A stretch of 64,000 nucleotides of DNA, taken from the NCBI RefSeq assembly GCF_003006155.1, contig NZ_CP023559.1:496001-560000 (forward strand), given 5' to 3'. The notes beneath the pieces are model-generated. The model saw nothing but the letters and a program-made list of their open reading frames with translations. It ran no database searches and was not told the DNA's origin. The position numbers and the translations under genes are program-made. Below are positions 32,825 to 40,999 of the stretch, one piece after another (the stretch's first letter is position 1; each line of letters begins with the position of its first letter). The DNA comes from Salinicola tamaricis (GTDB lineage: Bacteria > Pseudomonadota > Gammaproteobacteria > Pseudomonadales > Halomonadaceae).

Positions 32825-33817
32825 TCAGCAGGCGTCTAGCTGCGCCAGCAGTGCCGCCCGCCGCGTTTCCGGCATGAAGGCGACATCGATGGCATTGCCC
32901 GCCAGCTGTTTGAAAGTCGCGCGATCCCAGGCGAAAGCCTCGGCGCAGGCGAGATAGTTCTCCAGCACGCCGCCACCGAAATAGGCCGGATCGTCGGAGT
33001 TGAGCGTCACCTTCAACCCCTGTTCAAGCATCTGCGGCAAGGGGTGGTCGGTCATCTCCGCCACCACCTTGAGACGCACGTTGGAGAGCGGGCAGACGGT
33101 CAGCGGCATCTGCTTCTGGCGCAGCCGCTCGACCAGGGCCGCGTCCTGCAGGCAGGCGACGCCGTGGTCGATGCGGCAGACGTCGAGAACATCCAGTGCT
33201 TCGCTGATATAGGCCGCCGGGCCCTCTTCACCGGCATGCGCCACCCGCGGGATACCCAGCGCCTTGGCACGCTCGAACACCGCACTGAACTTGGTCGGCG
33301 GATTACCCACCTCGGCGCTGTCCAACCCCACCGCATCGATCGTCTCGTAGTAGGGCGCCGCCTTCTCCAGCACCGCCATCGCCTCGGCGGCATCACGATC
33401 ACGCAAGAAGCTCATGATCAGCGCGCTGGTCATGCCCCACTCACGCTCAGCCTGACGCCGGGCGCGATTGAGCCCCTCGAACGGCACCGCCAGCTCGACG
33501 CCGCGGTTCAGGTGCGCCTGCGGGTCGAAGGAGAGCTCCACGTGCACCACGCCCTCGGCATGGGCTTGTTCCAGGTAGGCCATCGCCAGATCAAAGAAAT
33601 CCTGCTCGGTGCGCAGAACTCGCATGCCTTGATAGTAGAGATCGAGAAACGACTGCAGATCGCTGAAGTCGTACGCCTCGCGGACTTCGTCCACCGTGGC
33701 GTAGGGCAAGCTCACACCGTTGCGCGCCGCCAGCGAGAACATCAACTCTGGCTCCAGCGACCCCTCGATATGTAGATGCAGCTCGACCTTGGGTAGATCA
33801 CGTAGCCAGGTTTTCAC
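32825..33817 (-). CDS. Adenine deaminase of the adenosine deaminase superfamily
   Basis: 330 residues, the usual length. Metal and catalytic residues are all present: H14 and H16 in ELHLHIEG, H194 and E197 in VAHAGEEG, H218 in RIDHG, and D275-D276 in LNSDDPAYFGGG. The SDDPAYFGG form is typical of bacterial/fungal adenine deaminases rather than true adenosine deaminases, so conversion of adenine to hypoxanthine plus ammonia is the best call. It would act in the cytosol on free purine base, for instance adenine released by DeoD from the cluster encoded farther right. The gene stands 125 bases after a LysE-type exporter on the same strand. Adenosine as substrate remains possible. Confidence 0.87.
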   Translation of the reverse strand: MKTWLRDLPKVELHLHIEGSLEPELMFSLAARNGVSLPYATVDEVREAYDFSDLQSFLDLYYQGMRVLRTEQDFFDLAMAYLEQAHAEGVVHVELSFDPQAHLNRGVELAVPFEGLNRARRQAEREWGMTSALIMSFLRDRDAAEAMAVLEKAAPYYETIDAVGLDSAEVGNPPTKFSAVFERAKALGIPRVAHAGEEGPAAYISEALDVLDVCRIDHGVACLQDAALVERLRQKQMPLTVCPLSNVRLKVVAEMTDHPLPQMLEQGLKVTLNSDDPAYFGGGVLENYLACAEAFAWDRATFKQLAGNAIDVAFMPETRRAALLAQLDAC

Positions 33818-33942
33818 GCGCGTTCCTCACCAGTTGAATGGGTGCGAGCAGGATGCCCAAAAGCCCGGCGAGAGGCAAAGGCTCGACGTGGATCACAGTC
33901 TTGCGTCGAACGGATACAGGCCAAGGGCGACAGCGGCCAGGG

Positions 33943-34584
33943 TCAGCTCGATACCCGCGTCATCAGCACCTTGAGGCCCAGCGCAATCATCGCCGCACCG
34001 AGTACGCGGTCGATCCAGTGACTGCCCCGCTGGAAGGCGCGCTGAATGCGCGGCGTCGACAGCAACAGCGCCACCGCCGAGAACCAGCCCAGCTGCAGCA
34101 GCATGATCCAGACGCCATAGATGGCGATCTGATGCAGCGGCATCGCCGGCGACAGCACGATGGTGAACAGCGCGACAAAGTAAATCGGCGCCTTGGGGTT
34201 GAGCGCATTGCACAGAAAGCCGGCACCGACGACGCGCCAGGCCGAACGCGGGAGGGCAGGTATCGAACCGGTAGCCGCGCCGGCCTCGTTCAGCGCCGGG
34301 CGCGAGCGCAGCCCCTTGATGCCCAAATAGAGCAGGTAGGCCCCGCCGAGGAGCTTGATCGCCCACAGCGCCTCGGCCGAGTTGGCGATCACCGCCGCCA
34401 GCCCGAAGGCGGAGTAGACGATATGGATCGAGAGGCCGAGCGCAATGCCCAGGCTGCACAACAGCCCCACCCGCCGGCCGCGACTCAGCGTCTGCTGGGT
34501 GACGAGCACGAAATCCGGCCCTGGCGAAGCCGCCGCCAGCAGATGAACGAAGGTGATCACCACCAGACCGTGTAGCATTTCCAT
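33943..34584 (-). CDS. LysE/RhtB-family amino acid exporter
   Basis: About 213 residues with six predicted membrane segments. The N-terminal signature VHLLAAASPGPDFVLVTQQT is the family's conserved ASPGPD motif, and GAGFLCNALNPKAPIYFVAL holds the conserved NPK(A/T) motif. These proteins export amino acids such as homoserine, threonine or lysine across the inner membrane. I chose the ATG at 34584 (MEMLHGLV) because GGAG lies eight bases upstream; the only longer reading uses TTG at 34596, inside that ribosome site. The gene is divergent from the DinB-like gene at 34632. Substrate not determinable. Confidence 0.88.
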   Translation of the reverse strand: MEMLHGLVVITFVHLLAAASPGPDFVLVTQQTLSRGRRVGLLCSLGIALGLSIHIVYSAFGLAAVIANSAEALWAIKLLGGAYLLYLGIKGLRSRPALNEAGAATGSIPALPRSAWRVVGAGFLCNALNPKAPIYFVALFTIVLSPAMPLHQIAIYGVWIMLLQLGWFSAVALLLSTPRIQRAFQRGSHWIDRVLGAAMIALGLKVLMTRVSS

Positions 34585-34631
34585 ATCGAACTCCAACGAT
34601 GACGCCGCGACGAGCGCGAGGAATTTCCGCC

Positions 34632-35198
34632 ATGATCGAACACTTTCGTCACCAAGCCTACTGCAACCTTTGGTCCAATCACCGCCTGCTCACGGCCTGT
34701 GCCGAGCTGTCGCCGGAGGCGCTGTACGCCGAACGCAGCGGTTTCTTCCCCTCGATTCATGCCACGCTCAACCATATTCTGATCGTCGACGCCTACTACA
34801 TCGATGCCCTGGCAGGCGGCACGCTGGGGCAAGGCGCCTTCGACGACGAACTCCCCCACGCCGCGATCGACACTCTGCAACCGGCCCAGGAGAGGCTCGA
34901 CCGGCGTCTGATCGCCCTGTGCGAGAGCGCCACGCCCGCGTGGCTGACGCGCGAGACCGTCCTGCCACGCGGCACGCACCAGCAGCACGAGCCCACCCAT
35001 CGCGTGCTGGCGCACCTCTTCGTGCATCAGACCCATCATCGTGGTCAGGTCCACGCCATGCTCTCGTCCACGGAGATCGCACCGCCCCAGCTCGATGAAT
35101 TCTTTATGCGCGAGGAAGCCCCACTGCGCCAGGCCGAGTTCCGTGCCCTCGGTATCGACGAAACCCAGGTGTGGCGCTCGAACGACTCAGCCCACTAG
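34632..35198 (+). CDS. DinB/YfiT-like four-helix metalloprotein
   Basis: 188 residues beginning MIEHFRHQAYCNLWSNHRLL, the usual opening of DinB-family proteins. The three expected metal-binding histidines are visible: H48 in NHILIVD and the HxxxH pair in AHLFVHQTHHRGQ. Members are four-helix bundles that bind a divalent metal; some are thiol transferases and many have no known function. GAGGA lies nine bases before the start at 34632; an upstream ATG at 34599 is not supported by family alignment. The end overlaps the convergent HAD gene by 12 bases. Function unknown. Confidence 0.82.
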   Translation: MIEHFRHQAYCNLWSNHRLLTACAELSPEALYAERSGFFPSIHATLNHILIVDAYYIDALAGGTLGQGAFDDELPHAAIDTLQPAQERLDRRLIALCESATPAWLTRETVLPRGTHQQHEPTHRVLAHLFVHQTHHRGQVHAMLSSTEIAPPQLDEFFMREEAPLRQAEFRALGIDETQVWRSNDSAH

Positions 35199-35906
35199 TT
35201 CGCGGTGCGCGTCCGCCAGGGCCGCCATGCTGTCGAAGCGGAAGTCGATCCGCGGCATCCCACCCGGGTCCATGGTCGCGCCGAAGCCCTGCTGATCGTG
35301 GCGGCGATAGATCCAGCAGTTGGCCAGCCCATGCTGGTTGGCCGGCTGATGATCGTGGAACAGGCTCTCCGCGGTATGCAGGATGCGCGTCTTGTCGATG
35401 CCGCGCTCGCCGAGCTTCTCCAGCAGATAGTCGAAATTGCGCGGCGAGGGCTTGTAGGAGCCGATGTCCTCGGCGGTATAGACCGCATCGAACTCGACCT
35501 CCAGCTTGCGCTGGCTGTAGGCGAAGCTTTCGTTGTCGACGTTTGAGAGCACCACCAGCTTGTAGTGCTGCTTGAGATAGCCGAGTGCCGCCGCACTATC
35601 GGCAAAGGCCGGCCACTGCTTGACGAAGTCGCCGTAGGCCAGGCACTCATCGTGAGTCACCGTCACACCCCACTCCTCGGCCAGCCGCTTGTAGACCACC
35701 GCCAGCAGCCAGCGATACTGCAGGTGCGGGGTATAGCGCTGCTGGCTCGACTCGTGGCGCGCATGCGCCTCGAGCACCTGGTCTCGGCTCAGGCTCAGCC
35801 CAGTGCGCTCGAGCAGCGGCTGCAGCCCAGCCACCATACCGCTCTCCCAGTCGATCAGGGTGCCGTAGACATCGAAGGTCAGGGTATCGAAATCGGTCAG
35901 TTGCAT
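35187..35906 (-). CDS. HAD-superfamily haloacid dehalogenase type II-like hydrolase
   Basis: 239 residues. The nucleophile motif FDVYGTLIDWE (D12) is at the N terminus, motif II is VVLSNVDNESF, and motif III has the lysine of IGSYKPSPRNFDY. The order and spacing match L-2-haloacid dehalogenase-type HAD proteins, which hydrolyse C-Cl bonds or phosphate esters. No neighbour suggests halogenated substrates, so a general phosphatase or side-product repair role is equally possible. It overlaps the tail of the DinB-like gene convergently by 12 bases and follows the PucR gene by 54 bases on the same strand. Confidence 0.85.
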   Translation of the reverse strand: MQLTDFDTLTFDVYGTLIDWESGMVAGLQPLLERTGLSLSRDQVLEAHARHESSQQRYTPHLQYRWLLAVVYKRLAEEWGVTVTHDECLAYGDFVKQWPAFADSAAALGYLKQHYKLVVLSNVDNESFAYSQRKLEVEFDAVYTAEDIGSYKPSPRNFDYLLEKLGERGIDKTRILHTAESLFHDHQPANQHGLANCWIYRRHDQQGFGATMDPGGMPRIDFRFDSMAALADAHRELVG

Positions 35907-35960
35907 CGGTCGGCCTCTTGTCAGTCATCGTCATGGGGCTCGCCGGGAGTGGCGAGCCTA

Positions 35961-37538
35961 TCAGTCGTCCTTCAGCGCCCACAGGCGCATCGCCACCTGC
36001 AGCTGAAGGCGCACCTCGGTATCGTCCAGATCCATGCCCAGCGCCTCGCGCAGACGCTCCAGGCGATAGCGCAGCGTGCTGATATGGATCTCCAGCGCGC
36101 GCGCCGTCTGCGCCAGATGAAAGCCGTGGTCGGCCAACGCCGCGAGGGTGTGACGCAGGCTGGTGCCCCGCTCGGCCGGATCGAGCGCCTCGGTGATCCG
36201 CGCTAGAAACAGCCGGCGGGCGTCGTCGTCACCCTCCAGCACCCGGCTGAACAGCATCGATTCGAAATCGCGCAGCTCCCCCGGTCGCAGCGTAGCGGTC
36301 AACCGTGCCACATCGTCGGCGCCCTTGGCGGTCTCCGCGGCACCCCGCACCTGCCGGCTGACCGCCATCGCCGACTCGCCGTCGCCCAGCCGCCGCCATA
36401 ACACCGCAGGCGACACATCGCTACGCAACAGAAACAGCAACTGGTTGAGCGAAACCGAGATCAACGCCGGCTGCTCGATCCCCTGCAGGTAGCGGCTCAG
36501 GCGGCGCTCCCAGCGCTCGCGCCGTGAGAGCCCTTCAGGGCTGAGCGGCACCGGCTCGTTGAGCAGAATGGCGCAGACCTGATACGACGCCTGGGGCTCC
36601 CAGCCCTGCAGGGTGGCACGCTCCAGCGCCGCTGGCGTAGCCTCGAAGCGCCCCTCCAGCAGCGAGTCGACGAAGGCGTAACCGAGCCGCGACTCCTGGG
36701 CCTGGAGCGCGCGCTGGTGCGAGAGATGCAGTGCCGAGATCAGCGCCGCCTGCTCCGCCGCGCGGCGCTCCAGCTCGCTCACCCGGGCGCCGGATTCATC
36801 GATCCACAAAAGTGCCGCCCGCGCCTCCTGAATGCGCACCGGGCATGCCAGCCAGCGCTGGCCATCGCGCGCCGGATCGTCCAGCGAGCACGCCTGGCTG
36901 CCCGTCACTGCTTCCGCCGCCTGCTGCGCCGCTGACGTCGGCAAGGGCCAGGCATCACGTTGGCTGCTGCCGCCCAGCCACTCGCCCTCGAGTCCGGTGA
37001 ACAGCACCGCCCGCCCGAGCAGCTCGCTCAGAGCGACGGCGATATCCCCCAGGCTGCCTGCGGTCAATGCCGAACGAGTGAGATCGCGATGAATGCGCTC
37101 GGCGCGCGCGATCAGTTGCCCCTGGCGGGCGATCAGCCAGGCGTGCACCTCCTCGGTGATCTGGCTGAAGGGCACATCCCAGGGTATCTCCAGTAGCGGA
37201 AAGTCGAGCGCCTCGGCGACCTCCCGGCTGGTGGCCGGAAACGCCGAGAGAAAACGCGGCACGGCCAAGGCCACACCGGCCAGCTCCTTCTCAGCCAGTG
37301 CCTCGATCAGCGCGCGCTCCGCCGCCGGCTCATCCGGCCAGTGGTAGCCAGTGGTCAGCAGCAGCTGGCCCGGCTGGACCCACGCGATGATATCCGGGTG
37401 GTCGACCATGTGAACCCAGCGCAGCGGCCGCGAGAGCGAACGCTCTCCGGCCACCACGCGGGCGTGGCGCAACTTGGTCTCGCGCAGTGCCGTGGCCAGA
37501 TCCAGCTCCGCCGGCGGCACCGAGGGCGCCTCGACCAT
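35961..37538 (-). CDS. PucR-family transcriptional regulator
   Basis: About 525 residues starting MVEAPSVPPAELDLATALRE. The N-terminal PucR domain (about 15-135) includes RWVHMVDHPDIIAWVQPGQL; a central GGDEF-like region follows, and the C terminus carries the PucR-type helix-turn-helix LAQTARALEIHISTLRYRLE. PucR regulators often activate nearby catabolic genes for purines, proline or GABA when a metabolite is bound. The start ATG overlaps the stop codon of the aldehyde dehydrogenase (TGATG), so the two are translationally coupled. That makes control of the dehydrogenase, probably with autoregulation, the simplest inference. Confidence 0.88.
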   Translation of the reverse strand: MVEAPSVPPAELDLATALRETKLRHARVVAGERSLSRPLRWVHMVDHPDIIAWVQPGQLLLTTGYHWPDEPAAERALIEALAEKELAGVALAVPRFLSAFPATSREVAEALDFPLLEIPWDVPFSQITEEVHAWLIARQGQLIARAERIHRDLTRSALTAGSLGDIAVALSELLGRAVLFTGLEGEWLGGSSQRDAWPLPTSAAQQAAEAVTGSQACSLDDPARDGQRWLACPVRIQEARAALLWIDESGARVSELERRAAEQAALISALHLSHQRALQAQESRLGYAFVDSLLEGRFEATPAALERATLQGWEPQASYQVCAILLNEPVPLSPEGLSRRERWERRLSRYLQGIEQPALISVSLNQLLFLLRSDVSPAVLWRRLGDGESAMAVSRQVRGAAETAKGADDVARLTATLRPGELRDFESMLFSRVLEGDDDARRLFLARITEALDPAERGTSLRHTLAALADHGFHLAQTARALEIHISTLRYRLERLREALGMDLDDTEVRLQLQVAMRLWALKDD

Positions 37539-38989
37539 CAGGTATCCAGGCGCGTGGAGACGAACTTGCAGTCGAGATACTCGTCGATGCCGTAGTGGCC
37601 GCCCTCGCGCCCGAGACCGCTGTCCTTGACCCCACCGAAGGGTGCATGCGGCACCGACGGTGCGCCGTCGTTGACGCCGACGATGCCGTAGTCGAGCGCC
37701 TCGGAGACACGCGCCGCGCGACCGAGGCTGCGCGTCCACAGATAGGCCGCAAGACCGAACGGGGTGTCATTGGCCGCGGCGATCGCCTCCGCCTCGTCGT
37801 CGAAGGCGATCAACGGCGCCACCGGGCCGAAGGTCTCCTCCTGCATGATGCGCATCTCCGACGTCACCCCGGTCAGCACCGTCGGCGCGACATAGAGTCC
37901 GTCGACGCGCAAAGCCGGCGTCAGCTGCTGCGCGCCCTTGGTCAGGGCATCGTCGATGTGCGCCTGGGCCTTGTCGCGCCCCGCCTGGCTGACCAGCGGC
38001 CCGACCTGGGTCGCCTCGTCTTCGGGATCGCCTATCTTGAGCGCCGCGGTTGCCGCGGCCAGACGCTCGGCAAAAGCATCGAAGATACCGCGCTGGACAT
38101 AGATACGGTTGGTGCAGACACAGGTCTGGCCACCGTTACGGAACTTGCTTGCCATCACTTCGGCCACCGCAGCGTCGATATCGGCATCATCGAAGACCAG
38201 GAAGGGGGCGTGTCCGCCCAGCTCCAGTGACATACGCTTCATGGTGGCGGCGGACTGGGCGTAGAGGCGCTTGCCCACCGGGGTGCTGCCGGTGAAGGTG
38301 AGCTTGCGAATGCGCGCATCGGCCATCAGCACCTCGCTGATCGCAGCCGGACGCTCGGCGGTGATCACCTGGAACACCTCGGCCGGGCCACCCACCTGAC
38401 GCCACAGCTCGGCCAGCATCAGCGCGGTGATCGGGGTCTGCTCGGCGGGCTTGACGATCACCGAGCAGCCGGCCGCCAGCCCCGGTGCCACCTTGCGCGT
38501 GATCATCGCCGCCGGGAAGTTCCACGGCGTGATCGCGAACACCGGGCCCACCGGCTGGCGCAGCACCGACAGACGCTTCTGCGGTTGCGGGCTGGGCAGG
38601 ATATCGCCATCGATGCGCTTGGCCTGCTCGGCAAACCACTCGATGAAACCGGCCGCGTAGTCGACCTCGCCGCGGGCTTCGCGAATCGGCTTGCCCATCT
38701 CTCGGGCCATGGTCAGCGCCAGTGTCTCCTTGGCCTCGAGCATGGCCGCGTGCCACGCCTTCAGCAGCGCCGCCCGCTCGAATGGCGTGGTCCGGCGCCA
38801 CTGCTCGAAGCCGCGCTGAGCATTGTCTGCCGCCAACTGCGCGGCCTCGGCGCTACAGTCGGCGACCTCAGCGATGGACTCACCGCTGGCCGGCGAGCGC
38901 AGCGTATAGCGCGCCCCCGCCTGGCTGTCATGGCCGGCGATGGCAGCGGGGTAGAAAGGCGCACTGGCGGAGGGAACGGGCAAAGACAT
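37538..38989 (-). CDS. Succinate-semialdehyde dehydrogenase-like aldehyde dehydrogenase
   Basis: 483 residues, full length for the family. The glutamate E256 in LELGGHAPF and catalytic cysteine C290 in FRNGGQTCVC are present, as are the NAD(P) loop TFTGSTPVGK and PWNFPAAMITRKVAPGLAAG. The sequence is closest in pattern to GabD-type succinate-semialdehyde dehydrogenases, which finish GABA or putrescine breakdown by making succinate. Being coupled to a PucR regulator fits a nitrogen-compound catabolic role. No GABA transaminase is directly adjacent; the aminotransferases at 30342-32710 are distant and differently oriented. Related aldehydes such as glutarate semialdehyde cannot be excluded. Confidence 0.87.
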   Translation of the reverse strand: MSLPVPSASAPFYPAAIAGHDSQAGARYTLRSPASGESIAEVADCSAEAAQLAADNAQRGFEQWRRTTPFERAALLKAWHAAMLEAKETLALTMAREMGKPIREARGEVDYAAGFIEWFAEQAKRIDGDILPSPQPQKRLSVLRQPVGPVFAITPWNFPAAMITRKVAPGLAAGCSVIVKPAEQTPITALMLAELWRQVGGPAEVFQVITAERPAAISEVLMADARIRKLTFTGSTPVGKRLYAQSAATMKRMSLELGGHAPFLVFDDADIDAAVAEVMASKFRNGGQTCVCTNRIYVQRGIFDAFAERLAAATAALKIGDPEDEATQVGPLVSQAGRDKAQAHIDDALTKGAQQLTPALRVDGLYVAPTVLTGVTSEMRIMQEETFGPVAPLIAFDDEAEAIAAANDTPFGLAAYLWTRSLGRAARVSEALDYGIVGVNDGAPSVPHAPFGGVKDSGLGREGGHYGIDEYLDCKFVSTRLDT

Positions 38990-39108
38990 GATAGGGCTCC
39001 TGCAGCAGACATCAGACGAATATTACGGCGGCACCCCGCTGCATATCCGATCCGAAGACGATAAGAAAAACGGTTACCCGGATGGTAAGTGCCCGAACGG
39101 CGGAAATC

Positions 39109-39127
39109 TTCCTGTGAAAAGCAGGAA
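39109..39127. promoter_or_regulatory. Inverted repeat upstream of the dehydrogenase-pucR operon
   Basis: TTCCTG and CAGGAA are separated by seven bases, 120 bases before the dehydrogenase start. The area around it is AT-richer than the genes. A regulator site, perhaps for PucR, is possible; there is no independent evidence. Confidence 0.35.
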
Positions 39128-39195
39128 TATTTCACCATGCTATCGTACCAGTCACAGGAAATCGGAGAATAACCAGAAGCCCGCTCTCGGGCCAC

Positions 39196-39972
39196 TCAGA
39201 CCACGCTAACCGCTGGCCCATCTGCGGCGGCGACACGCGCCTGCCAGGCACGCCCCGGCTCGCCGCTGGTGATCACCGCATCGAACTCGGCAAGCTCGGC
39301 GAAGAACGCCGGGCGCATCACCTCCAGCTTGCTCTCGTCGGCGACCAGGATGCTGCGCTCGGCGTGTTCGATGGCCGCCTGCTTGGGCGCCACCTCATGG
39401 AAGTGGAAGCAGCTGGCGCCCTTGTCGATCTGCACCCCGGCGGCCGAGATGAACGCCTTGTTGATGCCCAGGCGCCGGATCGCCGTGGTGACGTCCTGAC
39501 CGCCGAAGGATTGCGACGCCGGATAGTAGAGCCCACCCAGCACCACCAGGCGCATGTTGGGCATATCGCGCTGGCTGAAGGCATTGGCCACATTGAGCGC
39601 ATAGGTGACCACGGTCACGTTCAACTGGCGCGGCAGCTGTGCGCACAGCGGCGCCAGCGTGGTACCGCAGTCGATGAACAGCGTATCGCCCTCCTCGACG
39701 CGTGCGGCGGCCTCCCGGCACAACCGCTCCTTGGCCGCGGCGAAGCGATCCTTCTGGGTATCGAGATGGTAAGCGGCGGCGAACTGCGGATTGTCGGCCA
39801 TCATCAGATGGCCGCCGAACGAGGCGATGGTGCCACTGCTGGCGGCGATATCACGCCGGATGGTCATCTCCGAGACCCCGCACAGCGCCGCCGCCTCGGC
39901 GAGCGGTAAGGTGCCGGCACGCTTGAGCGCCTCGCTCAGCCGCTCGAGACGCTGCGCACTGCGTCCGTTCAT
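39196..39972 (-). CDS. deoR: DeoR, deoxyribonucleoside-operon repressor
   Basis: 258 residues starting MNGRSAQRLERLSEAL; AAGGAG stands nine bases upstream. The helix-turn-helix is LPLAEAAALCGVSEMTIRRD. The effector domain shows DTLFIDCGTTLAPL and FISAAGVQIDKGASCFHF, plus SILVADESKLEVMRPA near the end. These motifs match E. coli DeoR closely from memory, more than other DeoR-family sugar repressors, and the length is the same. In E. coli, DeoR represses the deo genes and nupG until deoxyribose-5-phosphate accumulates. A full deo cluster lies 11 kb to the right, and the region upstream of this gene shares a 64-bp element with the region upstream of nupC. The effector is inferred from the family. 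Confidence 0.87.
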   Translation of the reverse strand: MNGRSAQRLERLSEALKRAGTLPLAEAAALCGVSEMTIRRDIAASSGTIASFGGHLMMADNPQFAAAYHLDTQKDRFAAAKERLCREAAARVEEGDTLFIDCGTTLAPLCAQLPRQLNVTVVTYALNVANAFSQRDMPNMRLVVLGGLYYPASQSFGGQDVTTAIRRLGINKAFISAAGVQIDKGASCFHFHEVAPKQAAIEHAERSILVADESKLEVMRPAFFAELAEFDAVITSGEPGRAWQARVAAADGPAVSVV

Positions 39973-40142
39973 GGGCTCGTGCTCCTTCGCCGCATCGCCA
40001 TCGTCGCCTCTCCTCACTCTCTGCCTATGACTCTGTCGCCCAAGCACGCTCACGCAAGCGCTATTCGCCACGCCCTATCGGCCAGGCCCGATGACCCAAG
40101 CACAGTCGCCCGCGGCCCCAGGCCCTCTGAACGCCTGCTCCC

Positions 40143-40162
40143 ACGCGGCTCGCGAGCCGCGT
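40143..40162. promoter_or_regulatory. Perfect 20-bp palindrome upstream of deoR
   Basis: ACGCGGCTCGCGAGCCGCGT is its own reverse complement. It directly abuts the shared deoR/nupC element. It could be a protein-binding site or simply a GC-rich hairpin. The 394-base gap 39973-40366 otherwise holds the shared element and, near 40273-40303, two GCGCCGGC blocks that could form a stem at the end of the kinase gene; I see no gene in it. Confidence 0.45.
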
Positions 40163-40226
40163 TCACTCTATGTGGCTGTCAGCACAAAAACAATCCGTGA
40201 CTACGGAAACACGAAGATGTGAAAAA
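40163..40226. promoter_or_regulatory. Shared regulatory element, copy A (upstream of deoR)
   Basis: This 64-base, AT-rich stretch aligns without gaps to 49065-49128 upstream of nupC with 50 identical positions. Conserved blocks are TCACTCTATG, TGTCAG, AAAAACAAT, GTGACTA, AAACA and ATGT. It is in the reverse orientation relative to deoR but the same orientation as copy B relative to the plus strand. It probably binds a regulator of nucleoside genes (DeoR itself, or a CRP/CytR-like factor). Confidence 0.65.
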
Positions 40227-40366
40227 AAGAACATTCCAGCACGCAGTCTTCTGCCGCGGGGCCTGCCTCGACGCGCCGGCCACGCTAGCCGCGAGGCGCC
40301 GGCGATGCGACTAACGTTGCCGACGGCGCGCCACTCGCATGCCCTGCCGCATCGCGGCGCCGGTCA

Positions 40367-40999
40367 TCAGCCGTTGTCTAGATAGAGATCCGCGCAGCTC
40401 CCGTGCTGCAGGACCAGGCGCATGTTGGGCAGGTCGTTGCCCTCCAGCTTGGTCTCACGCTGAGCCGCGGATAGATGCGCCCAGCGTCGGGCCAGACGCT
40501 GCTCCAGCGTGCGTTCAGGCACCTGGATGAAGACACGCAAATCGAACCTCTCGGCCAATCGCTCCCAGCGTGGGTCATCGAGCAGCAGGTAGTTGCCCTC
40601 GACGATGATCAACCGCGCCTCGGGGCCGATCAGCCGCGCCGCCGCCCGAGCAATCTCGATCGCGCGATCGAACACCGGCACCGCAACGACGCTACCGTCA
40701 TCGGCAGCGATCCGTTGGAGCGTAACCGCCAGCCCCTCGACGTCGAAGGTATGCGGTGCCCCCTTGCGGGCGAGGTCACCACGCTGCGTCAGCAGGGTGT
40801 CGTCGTAGTGGAAGCCATCCATCGGCAGAATCTCGGCGCGGCCGGGGGCGAACACCGCCAGCGCCTCCACCAGGCGCGCCGCGAGATAGCTCTTGCCCGC
40901 GCCGGGCGGCCCCGCCAGCGCCACGATCCGGCGTTCCGGGCCTGCCATCAGGGGAGTGAGGCGAGCCAGTAGATCATCGAGGGTGATGGGGGTCGGCAT
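40367..40999 (-). CDS. P-loop sugar/nucleoside kinase-like protein of the sugar locus
   Basis: 210 residues. Walker A is GPPGAGKSY (about 30-38), followed by LPMDGFHYDD, which resembles the substrate-binding segment of uridine kinase/pantothenate kinase relatives, and LIIVEGNYLLLDD as Walker B. The family includes kinases located in fructose ABC transporter operons of alpha-proteobacteria. Here it overlaps the LacI-type repressor gene by 26 bases and sits next to a sugar ABC transporter and a ketose 3-epimerase, so phosphorylation of the sugar produced by the epimerase is the likely role. A nucleoside kinase role is an alternative given the nearby deo genes. Confidence 0.78.
   Translation of the reverse strand: MPTPITLDDLLARLTPLMAGPERRIVALAGPPGAGKSYLAARLVEALAVFAPGRAEILPMDGFHYDDTLLTQRGDLARKGAPHTFDVEGLAVTLQRIAADDGSVVAVPVFDRAIEIARAAARLIGPEARLIIVEGNYLLLDDPRWERLAERFDLRVFIQVPERTLEQRLARRWAHLSAAQRETKLEGNDLPNMRLVLQHGSCADLYLDNG

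Noticed and set aside
40273-40303. Two GCGCCGGC blocks as a strong terminator for the kinase gene
   Set aside because: A stem is possible, but there is no T-run on the minus strand and such GC blocks are common in this DNA; left as a comment only.
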